Shown here: positions 20,324 through 29,988 of the stretch, piece by piece
Position numbering within the stretch: the stretch's first letter is position 1
Layout: every line of letters starts with the position of its first letter
DNA from: Dallia pectoralis
Lineage: Eukaryota > Chordata > Actinopteri > Esociformes > Umbridae
DNA: 64,000 nt
Direction of reading: 5' to 3'
NCBI GenBank assembly: GCA_029465975.1
Contig: CM055744.1
Span: forward strand, 248,001-312,000
The notes under the pieces: model-generated
Databases searched by the model: none
What the model was told of the DNA's origin: nothing
Seen by the model: only the letters and a program-made list of their open reading frames with translations
Position numbers and translations under genes: made by a program

Positions 20324-21569
20324 TCAAACTCTGCACAATGTGCAGAGTTGCCTAGTGTGTTTTGGCAGCAATGCCCCCTGGCTTGTCATATCTTTTTTTT
20401 AAAGCAGATTCTCCATATTAAAATAGTGCCCAATATTTTAACAATCAGAATATACACATTTGAGAGATCTGAAGTGAACAGCGCTGTTTCTTGTGTGTAC
20501 TTAGTGCTGTCTAGTATTTTCTATTATCGTTGATGTATCGTTTTGGCTTAAGTGTTTGAAAGCTTCATTAATAGCCAATTTAAATTATGTTTGTAATCTC
20601 GTTTGATACGTTTACTTGACTGTATCTGCAGTAAAATAGTTTGTGTGCAAAAAGCTGCACATATTTTGTGGTAATTACAAATCAGCTGAAGTTTTTGGGT
20701 AACCGAACTCGGACCATTAATAGTATTGACTGAATTACGTTGGTGCTGCTGTCTAGTATAATTAGTCCCGTAACATAAATTGGTGGGAATTATGTATTAC
20801 TCCAAAGTAATCATTAGATATTACCAAGTAAATAGCTCTGGAATATACACTTAAGCTTCAGCACAGCATATTGTAACTTTGAGTTTATTGTAATTGTGGT
20901 GTACTTGTTTTCTTGTTTTTATTTCACAATACAGCCACTAACGTTTTTGTTGTACATTAGTTTCCTTGCATTTTTTACAAGGTTAGTGAGAATCACCTAA
21001 ATAAGATTTACCAGAATAAATTACCACCAAATTAGTGTGTGTGCTGTCGTGGTACTTTACACCAGGCTACACTTAGAACTTCTTGTCATTGGGTGGCAAT
21101 GAATAGGATGATGCAGGGTCCACTGATATGGAGGACCAAGTCTGCCAGAATTAAAAAATAAATGAATAAATAAATAAAAGCATCAGTACAAGTATTTTAC
21201 ATCAAAATATACGTAAGAAAATTAAATTCATCTGTCGTTTTCTCCTATTTATTTATTTCCACAATCATTTATTTCTGTAATTATTTATTTCTGTAAGTAT
21301 TTATTTCAGTTTATATTTATTTCTGTTAAAATGTATTTCCGTTCATATTTATTTCCGGTTATATTTAGGCAAATGAGGGGGCAGGACTTAATCGTTCAAC
21401 CAAAGCAATCAAGCGCAGAGAGGGAGAAACAGATGTAAATGTTCAGGACAGCAGGGGGCGGCAATGCACTTCGAAAAATGATACCAACTGCGGTTAAACT
21501 AGGAGTGCCAACAGCCCGCGCCCGTGGGCGTTGCAGTTAGTAATTTCAATAAATATGTAATGTTGAAAA
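20324..21569. other. AT-rich spacer with simple repeats
   Basis: No gene visible. 20324-20400 has a short open stretch (CLVCFGSNAPW) that may be leftover ERV2 env. The rest is AT-rich. 21230-21365 is a degenerate TTTATTTCTGT repeat, and 21440-21560 contains CAGCAGGGGGCGG and other GC-rich bits. Confidence 0.4.
21230..21365. repeat. Degenerate ATTTATTTCTGT tandem repeat
   Basis: About eight imperfect copies of a 13-20 bp unit built on TATTTATTTCTGT or TATTTATTTCCG. Confidence 0.7.
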
Positions 21570-21970
21570 GCTACAGTCTCGTCCTTCCATGACTTTTCCT
21601 AAATACGTGGTTTTGGTCAATCTATATGAAACCGGACCCGTTTTGGTCTGATCTATATGAAACTGGACTGGTTTTGGTCCGATCTATGGAACCGTTTTGG
21701 TCCGATATGAACACTGTGCGCAATGTAACCGGTTTAGTTTGCGTGTCCTGCTCAGGACACAAACAACTGAAGCTGTGAGCCGACTGTGGACCGAGAGATA
21801 CATATAAATAGATTCGTTTATCGGCCAATCATGCGCAAATCATTTGATTGTGCACGTCGCTTGTGATCTCAAATGTTTTAGCAGTACATCAAAATAGGAC
21901 ATACAGTTTGATGGATTTTCATTTATTCGATTTTAAGAAATTTAAACGCCATAGCCTGTCCATTACTTCC
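21570..21970 (+). repeat. Dispersed repeat, copy A
   Basis: Shares with 37840-38915, in the same orientation, CTTCCATGACTTTTCCTAAA at its left, TTTTGGTCCGATCTATATGA-type blocks, ACTGTGCGCAATG and AGTTTGCGTGTCCTGCTCAG in the middle, and CGGCCAATCATGCGCAAATC near its right. Copy B is longer, with extra internal sequence. Probably a non-autonomous transposon; no termini were resolved. Confidence 0.7.
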
Positions 21971-22085
21971 GTAGTTATAGCAGTCTAGACTTATAAAGTC
22001 GATCTTGGAACTCCTACACCGGTTAACCAATAGGATTACTGATACCACTGTGACGTACTTTGGTTGACCCCGCCCACAGGTTACA

Positions 22086-22180
22086 ATTGTGTCAAAAATC
22101 CGCAACTGCAAAAAAAGAAACCGAAAGCAAAAACCTGAACTCGCAACTGCAAAAAAAGACAGAGCAAAAACCATGGCGAC
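22086..22180. repeat. Short direct duplication
   Basis: CGCAACTGCAAAAAAAGA occurs twice, at about 22101 and 22142, each followed by a purine-rich AGCAAAAACC stretch. Confidence 0.6.
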
Positions 22181-22419
22181 GTAAGCAGAGATAGAAAAGA
22201 AATTGCAATACATTTGTCTTTGCATTTAAAACGTTTTGATTTCTTGTGGATCTCGATACCTTTTCGTGGATGTTTTGCATTCAATATTATTTTTTTGTTT
22301 GCAATACATATTTCTTGGTTGCAATAGTAATAATTTTGTTTGTTCTTTTTGAGACAAATGTAACTCCATATTTTTTCACATGAAATTACTTTTAAAATAC
22401 AGTCTATGATTCTACCGGG

Positions 22420-22496
22420 CGCGAGTTGCATTCTGGGTAGTGGCTACGAGGATTCTACTGCGGCCGCCATTATGCCTCACTTGCGATTTAGGTAAG
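22420..22496 (+). promoter_or_regulatory. Possible promoter with ZNF143-like site and first exon
   Basis: TGCATTCTGGGTAGT at 22428-22442 is the reverse of the ACTACCCAGAATGCA box bound by ZNF143/THAP11 at many vertebrate promoters. It is followed by GCGGCCGCCATTATG, a fair start context, a short frame (ATG at 22471) and TTTAGGTAAGT, a strong splice donor at 22490-22496. No continuing exon was identified downstream, so this may be a promoter remnant. Confidence 0.4.
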
Positions 22497-22849
22497 TCTG
22501 GAAAAACATTGTTTTTTGAAAATACCACTGTGGTTATTTTTTTAAACGTTTTTGCTGAGTTATATAGTTAGATTTTCGAATGTAAGTTATTAGCTGTATT
22601 GTCATAACGTAACTCTGCAATGTGTCCCACTGCTACTAGATGAGTTAGCTGCTGCTGTGTGGAGGGCTATAGTTATATAGTGTTGGGCGCAAACATTTTT
22701 GCAGCTTGATATTTTTCTTTTCTTGGTTGCGTTTATTATACGCAATTTGACCAGAGTTGCAGACGTGTTTACATGAATGTTGCATAATTAACGTTTCCGC
22801 AAGCTAATTAAGCTAGCTAACTAGTAGTTATTCCCCGATTAACAGCGGT
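22497..22849. other. AT-rich spacer
   Basis: No gene seen. If the donor at 22490 is real this would be intron. Confidence 0.4.
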
Positions 22850-23430
22850 GCAATTTCCCCCGAACACGGAGCACACACGTCGTATAACAATCCCGGGGGT
22901 GGGAGATCCCAGAGAATTGCCCACGTTTCGAATGGAGAAAATCGGATATTAATTGTGTCAGAGTACATCCGAGCAGCGCCTGTTCATTTACACGAGTGGT
23001 GGGGGTGACATTGTTCCGAGTTCCAGCGGGGGAACCGAGCGTCACGTCCCGCATGCATGGTACGGGGTGGAGGGTTGGATATCCCAGAGAATTACCCACG
23101 TTTCGAATGGAGAAAATCGGATATTAATTGTGTCAGAGTAGTGGCCCATATGTATGGAACGAGTGCAGTACATCCGAGCAGCGCCTGTTCATTTACGATT
23201 GGTGGGGGTGACATTGTTCCGAGTGCATCCGAGCAGCGCCTGTTCATTTACGATTGGGGGGGTGACGTTCCGCGGGGCCGAGCGTCACGTCCCGCATGCA
23301 TGGTACGGGGTGGAGGGTTGGATATCCCAGAGAATTACCCACGTTTCGAATGGAGAAAATCGGATATTAATTGTGTCAGATTAGTGGCCCATATGTATGG
23401 AACGAGTGCAGTACATCCGAGCAGCCTGTT
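22850..23430. repeat. GC-rich satellite-like repeat, ~240 bp units
   Basis: Three diverged or partial units. Shared blocks are CGTCACGTCCCGCATGCATG, GGGTTGGATATCCCAGAGAA, CGTTTCGAATGGAGAAAATC, GTGTCAGAGTAGTGGCCC and ATCCGAGCAGCGCCTGTTCA. The same family occurs at about 63480-63700 beside the telomeric repeats. Long frames here follow the repeat and are not genes. Confidence 0.8.
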
Positions 23431-23445
23431 AATTTATAATGTATA

Positions 23446-24420
23446 GCTGGATAATAATGTATTTATGGAATAATATTAAAATTTAAAATAATATTGGATA
23501 TTAAATTAGTTTCAGTTTTATACAACTTACTATCCGTTTATAAAGTTTGTACAATGATTTGATAAAGTTTGAGGCACGATTTCACTGTTGCTGAACATGC
23601 TGCAAGCAGCCGCCCTCTTGTGGCTGCTTGCAGCATGTTCAACAACAGTGAAATCGTGGATCCGGGAGTGATGTTACTGAGCTGTAACATCACTCTGGGA
23701 TCCGTGATTTCACTGTTGTTGAACATGCTGCAAGCAGCCACAAGAGGGCGGCGCGCGGTCAGCAGTTCGATATTATCTCCCACAATAAAATGACCAAATG
23801 GAATTACGTTTCTGTCCCTGTACAACATATATGCCTGCCTAGAGTGAATCATAACTGGGCTGGTTTTGTGAATGACAGTTTTGATTTGGTCATTCCAACA
23901 ATCCACTTTTACCGTTCCCTGTTCATATCCCACGTAACTAATGCTCAGGCAAACAAAATAGACTGTGTGTCTGGACATGTTCCGTTATTTTAATCTCCCC
24001 TTATCGATTGGAAAATAAACAGTACTGGTATTATCAGTGTTGTTATGAATGTTTCACTTATTTACTGTATAATTATATTAACTGGAGTGGTTTAAAGTTG
24101 TACAAACATGGTACAGTTAACTCTTTACAAAGTAATGCAATGATAACCCTTCTGAAATGTATAATCTATAGCTGGATAATAAGTCAATGTATTCATACGT
24201 AGTCATGATGTGGGGAACCATCAATACAGACCACCTGATAGGATATTTCTGTATGTTCCCTGTTAACCCTGGATTTCCACTGGGTGGATTAGCATATACA
24301 TTTATATTAATTGATATGATAATAATTGATAAATAATTAATTGAAGTGACTGACTCTGTTCAATGTCTGACACAATAAAATTAACTAAAAGAATCAAGTT
24401 TCTGTCCTGTCTCCTTTGGC
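23446..24420. repeat. Dispersed palindromic repeat, copy 1
   Basis: Nearly the whole block recurs at 51330-52190 in the same orientation, and its left part again at 50500-50760. The core at about 23610-23755 is a near-perfect inverted repeat: CGCCCTCTTGTGGCTGCTTG, then GCATGTTCAACAACAGTGAA, then GTGATGTTAC, a TGAGCT centre and the reverse complement. Right parts include CCACCTGATAGGATATTTCT and CCACTGGGTGGATTAGCATA. No transposase frame; likely a foldback-type non-autonomous element. Confidence 0.75.
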
Positions 24421-25568
24421 TCCCTGCATGGATCTTTTAAAGAACATCCAATCAGGTTCACATTCTGACGATTCATTCCTTGTATGATGCCGCCATATAC
24501 TGGGCATTTATTATACAGTAATACATGACATCTCTCAAGGCTGAAGGAGATCAATAGTATGACTCAAGATTCAAAGTTTTATTGTCATGTGTACAGAGAG
24601 TGACTTGCATCAAAGTGCACAATGAAATTCCTGTGACATGGCAGGCATCAACTACGTAGTTAGAATGAAAAAAAAAAGTATGCAACCTTAAATACTAAAA
24701 TACTGTAATAAAAGTGATCTGGTGCCAGTTGGGAATATACTAGTTACAAGACATAATGAGATGTGAATATGTATCCCCCGACCACCTGATAGGATTTTTC
24801 CTGTTAATCCTGGATCTCCACTGGGTGGGTGGATTAGCATCTGAATATTTGGTTAAAGTTATTCTTCTTTATAAAATTGCATTAAATCATGGAAGCACTG
24901 CAGACTAGGTGCTGAATTTGAATTCATTCACAGAGAGTAACGGTTCCACAGTTTCAGCCGACATATGTACAGCTCTCATGCGTAGGCTCTCATTTAAATC
25001 GCTTAAATGTTTTGACACATGTAGAGATACAGCTGTACGTGTCCTTAATTACATCTCAATCATATTACAAATGTACAAAGAGTCTGTAATGTCACTGCTG
25101 TTCCTAAAAATTGACTCACTTTATTGTAGCGATTCACACGACTACAGGCAGCTCACCACAGGAAAATGGTGCAGGATGTGATCTCACAATCACACAGCGG
25201 CGTAGGCGGACTGCACTGAACATGCCCATGTTATAAACAGGTTTATAGAGCATTAGTTCTTATAACTTGGACTAGACTGAAAGAAAACACACACCGACAC
25301 ACACAGAGAAAACTGTTGCTTCATGCTCCACACCACTGGGGTGACAACATCTGGTCAAATGGTGAAGGACCTCACTGCCGAGTTTAACCGAGCCTCGGGA
25401 GGAAAGCGGCGGGGCAGTGGCAGAGTCCAGAATGCCTCCGGGGCAGTCCCGTAGCGACCTGAAACATAAACAATATAGATTTAATATTACATACAGTATT
25501 GCACTACAAGTGTTGGGGTCAATTACTACTTTTTAACAGTAAAGAGGTGTAGCCCCAGACAGACAGAC

Positions 25569-25608
<40 letters not shown>

Positions 25609-26083
25609 GTGGCAGGACAGATATGAGACAAGATGTTAAATCCCCACAAATTGATCCCTGTTAGGCTTGTTGGCTCGGTTCTACGCAGTAGTTATGATTT
25701 GAAACAGGTACCACGGCCACCTGGACATTAGGGTTAGCTAGGGGTTAGTGTCAGGCAAGAGCATCCAGTCTGTGTGTGTGTGTCTGTGTGTGTCTGTGTG
25801 ATGTTTGGGTGGTGATGTTTGGGTGAAACTATGTCAAACTATCTTCACACTCATAATAAACAACATTAATTGAACAAAGTGTTTGTTAATGCTGCTGGTT
25901 AGGGTGACTCGACACGGTTCAATTTAAATTACAAAGGTAATTTGATGTAATACCTTTCATTTAGTGCCACAGGGTCAATTGCATTCCACCTGCTGCTGAT
26001 CCAATGTCCTCCTGCTCTCTGCTTCTGTGCCAAAGTCCAACTCGCCACTGTCTCCTGTCTCTGTGACACACGGGTCATTTTCT
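24421..26083. other. Spacer with short interspersed repeats and microsatellites
   Basis: 24570-24635 contains AGATTCAAAGTTTTATTGTC and CACAATGAAATTCCTGTG, a short repeat common in fish genomes. 24780-24845 repeats the CCACCTGATAGGAT/CCACTGGGTGG module seen at 24230 and 52020. 25570-25606 is (GA)n, and 25770-25800 is TG-rich. No gene found. Confidence 0.5.
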
Positions 26084-29000
26084 GTGGGCAAAACAAGTTT
26101 CACATTTTATGTCTACTCAAATTGTCTGTTAAATTTGGACTTTTTGAAGCATTTTACCATAGCCTCTCTTGGGAGTTATGAATAACTTACAGTTTTCATT
26201 CTACAGTTTTCATTTACCATTCTACTGTCAGACTACCTAGGGGGATTATACACTATAGAAAGAGACCAGACACATAGGTAGGAGGTGTATAGTTCTTTTT
26301 TAAGAGGCAAGACTAGTTTGATATTTTCACAAGCGGTTGGCCGAAGGACGGCGTTTGGCACAGGGCAATCAGACCGCACGAAAATGGAGACAACATATTT
26401 TTTCCAGTATCCCAGAAACACCATGACAATTTTAAACCAATCCCCAGAAGATGCACTTTCATATAATAGTATTCAAAAGTCTCTGTGACACAAGGTTCAT
26501 TTTCTGTGGGCCAAACTAGTTTCACATTTTATGTCTATTCAATTTGTCCATTACAATCAATGGTGGGGTACAAACCTCACTGCGCTTATGATAGGAGGTG
26601 ATGGCGGTTGAAACAAGTACCCCCCCGCCAGCTGGACTTCAGTACGATTGATACCCTCCGGTGTCCTTTTAATCCGTTTAGATACTTAGAGAGAGAGAGA
26701 CAGAGAGAGACAGAGAGGGTTATGAAGTAGTGCATCAGACTTAACCTAAAGGAAAATAAATGGGGATGGCCTCTGTCTGCTGGTTTAATATTAATATGTT
26801 TATTTCTGTGTAACTTATTTAGGGCCTGCTTTCCCCCTCTGTAATATTTTGTTTACAATTAATTGTGGGGTACAAACCTCACTGCGCTTCAGGCCAGAGG
26901 TGGTCCACAATCAGCTACGGCCCCGTAGGCTTCACTATTAATTTTATTTGTAAGCCAATGGTGTCATGGAGAAAACATGAAGAAGACTTAACCTAATCCC
27001 TGCACAAGGACTATTGCAGCTTAAAACTGGGTGGCATATTGACTATGAGGTGTCTACCTTCCAGTCTGGCCCTGAAGCCCCGGTCTACACTCAATCTCAT
27101 CCTATTTTTATTTACCCTATTTTTATTACACCCTCTTACTGGTTACGGAAAGAGGGTGTCTATGCCAGGAGACCAGCCGCTCAGTAGAGAGTAACAAAAA
27201 AACAACCTATTCTAATCATAGACCCTACTAAAGAGATGGAAGCACTGCAGACTAGGTGCTGTGGGCAAAACAAGTTTCACATTTTATGTCTACTCAAATT
27301 GTCTGTTAAATTTGGACTTTTTGAAGCATTTTACCATAGCCTCTCTTGGGAGTTATGAATAACTTACAGTTTTCATTCTACAGTTTTCATTTACCATTCT
27401 ACTGTCAGACTACCTAGGGGGATTATACACTATAGAAAGAGACCAGACACATAGGTAGGAGGTGTATAGTTCTTTTTAAAGAGGCAAGACTAGTTTGATA
27501 TTTTCACAAGCGGTTGGCCGAAGGACGGCGTTTGGCACAGGGCAATCAGACTGCACGAAAATGGAGACAACATATTTTTTCCAGTATCCCAGAAACACCA
27601 TGACAATTTTAAACCAATCCCCAGAAGATGCACTTTCATATAATAGTATTCAAAAGTCTCTGTGACACAAGGTTCATTTTCTGTGGGCCAAACTAGTTTC
27701 ACATTTTATGTCTATTCAATTTGTCCATTACAATCAATGGTGGGGTACAAACCTCACTGCGCTTATGATAGGAGGTGATGGCGGTTGAAACAAGTACCCC
27801 CCCGCCAGCTGGACTTCAGTACGATTGATACCCTCCGGTGTCCTTTTAATCCGTTTAGATACTTACACAGAGAGAGAGAGACAGAGAGAGACAGAGAGGG
27901 TTATGAAGTAGTGCATCAGACTTAACCTAAAGGAAAATAAATGGGGATGGCCTCTGTCTGCTGGTTTAATATTAATATGTTTATTTCTGTGTAACTTATT
28001 TAGGGCCTGCTTTCCCCCTCTGTAATATTTTGTTTACAATTAATTGTGGGGTACAAACCTCACTGCGCTTCAGGCCAGAGGTGGTCCACAATCAGCTACG
28101 GCCCCGTAGGCTTCACTATTAATTTTATTTGTAAGCCAATGGTGTCATGGAGAAAACATGAAGAAGACTTAACCTAATCCCCTGCACAAGGACTATTGCA
28201 GCTTAAAACTGGGTGGCATATTGACTATGAGGTGTCTACCTTCCAGTCTGGCCCTGAAGCCCCGGTCTACACTCAATCTCATCCTATTTTTATTTACCCT
28301 ATTTTTATTACACCCTCTTACTGGTTACGGAAAGAGGGTGTCTATGCCAGGAGACCAGCCGCTCAGTAGAGAGTAACAAAAAAACAACCTATTCTAATCA
28401 TAGACCCTACTAAAGAGATGGAAGCACTGCAGACTAGGTGCTGTGGGCAAAACAAGTTTCACATTTTATGTCTACTCAAATTGTCTGTTAAATTTGGACT
28501 TTTTGAAGCATTTTACCATAGCCTCTCTTGGGAGTTATGAATAACTTACAGTTTTCATTCTACAGTTTTCATTTACCATTCTACTGTCAGACTACCTAGG
28601 GGGATTATACACTATAGAAAGAGACCAGACACATAGGTAGGAGGTGTATAGTTCTTTTTAAAGAGGCAAGACTAGTTTGATATTTTCACAAGCGGTTGGC
28701 CGAAGGACGGCGTTTGGCACAGGGCAATCAGACTGCACGAAAATGGAGACAACATATTTTTTCCAGTATCCAAGGAACACCATGACAATTTTAAACCAAT
28801 CCCCAGAAGATGCACTTTCATATAATAGTATTCAAAAGTCTCTGTGACACAAGGTTCATTTTCTGTGGGCCAAACTAGTTTCACATTTTATGTCTATTCA
28901 ATTTGTCCATTACAATCAATGGTGGGGTACAAACCTCACTGCGCTTATGATAGGAGGTGATGGCGGTTGAAACAAGTACCCCCCCGCCAGCTGGACTTCA

Positions 29001-29601
29001 GTACGATTGATACCCTCCGGTGTCCTTTTAATCCGTTTAGATACTTACACAGAGAGAAAGAGACAGAGAGAGACAGAGAGGGTTATGAAGTAGTGCATCA
29101 GACTTAACCTAAAGGAAAATAAATGGGGATGGCCTCTGTCTGCTGGTTTAATATTAATATGTTTATTTCTGTGTAACTTATTTAGGGCCTGCTTTCCCCC
29201 TCTGTAATATTTTGTTTACAATTAATTGTGGGGTACAAACCTCACTGCGCTTCAGGCCAGAGGTGGTCCACAATCAGCTACGGCCCCGTAGGCTTCACTA
29301 TTAATTTTATTTGTAAGCCAATGGTGTCATGGAGAAAACATGAAGAAGACTTAACCTAATCCCCTGCACAAGGACTATTGCAGCTTAAAACTGGGTGGCA
29401 TATTGACTATGAGGTGTCTACCTTCCAGTCTGGCCCTGAAGCCCCGGTCTACACTCAATCTCATCCTATTTTTATTTACCCTATTTTTATTACACCCTCT
29501 TACTGGTTACGGAAAGAGGGTGTCTATGCCAGGAGACCAGCCGCTCAGTAGAGAGTAACAAAAAAACAACCTATTCTAATCATAGACCCTACTAAAGAGA
29601 T
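26084..29601. repeat. Three tandem ~1.18 kb copies
   Basis: Units start at GTGGGCAAAACAAG: 26084, 27261 and 28443, giving periods of 1177 and 1182 bp. They differ by very few bases (for example an extra CACA before the GA run in copies 2 and 3, and CAAGGAAC in copy 3 for CCAGAAAC). Each unit repeats a ~70-codon minus-strand frame that has no recognisable domain and looks incidental. The junction sequence GGAAGCACTGCAGACTAGGT also occurs at 24890. The array ends 15 bp from a Penelope-like fragment. Confidence 0.9.
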
Positions 29602-29635
29602 GGGTCTTAAGTACATTTATAAACATGTGTCTTAC

Positions 29636-29752
29636 CATTTGCTGTGCCATGTATCGCTGCAGATAATACTGTCCATTGAATTCAAAGTCACTTCTGGATA
29701 GGCTGTGGTCCAGTAAATGTGCGATGGATGGGTCAGTGGTTAATAAACACTC
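29636..29752 (-). pseudogene. Penelope-like RT fragment or splice-bounded exon
   Basis: On the minus strand DHSLSRSDFEFNGQYYLQ matches the PLE RT segment before motif B (compare LSLTRNDFKFNDKFYLQ in the element at 58.5 kb). The bases after it read like the IHGTA motif with small indels. The piece is flanked by TTTGTCACAG and GTAAGACA, which look like splice sites, so it could also serve as an exon of the minus-strand gene upstream. I favour a PLE relic. Confidence 0.5.
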
Positions 29753-29988
29753 CTGTGACAAAGTACAAATAACATTTAGACAATCGGTCTTTCTGGCAAA
29801 GGGGAACTAGTGAATGACATTTTACAGCAATGTAGTTTTTCTCTGAATTGTCATTTCTCTTAGTAATGATTACTGTTTAGACTTTCAAATACAAAGTACA
29901 TATTAAGACACACTTCAATTTCTTACCTTTGACTGGCTGTTGAATATGATTTGGGGCTACATCTGGTCCGTGGGCCGAGTCTATTGAG

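Larger units (their letters stand above)
11040..20400 (+). mobile_element. Second, gamma-like ERV (ERV2) split by two LINEs
   Basis: In normal order: an LTR tail ending CACCACA near 11327, a primer-binding site, leader, gag pieces, zinc knuckle, protease, then after a minus-strand L2 the integrase C-terminus and env start, then a minus-strand RTE LINE. RT, RNase H and most of integrase are missing at the L2 position. No 3' LTR was found, so the right limit is uncertain. A short frame at about 20305-20400 after the RTE could continue env, but this is weak. The LTR remnant at 11040-11327 includes TATATAAG near 11073. Confidence 0.65.

Noticed and set aside
22839..23446. Overlapping frames of 60-130 codons in the GC-rich satellite
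   Set aside because: They follow the tandem units on both strands and have no coding features.
26233..28884. Repeated ~70-codon minus-strand frame (starts MKLVWPTENEPC)
   Set aside because: Appears three times only because the 1.18 kb unit is triplicated; no domain, and changes are spread evenly.
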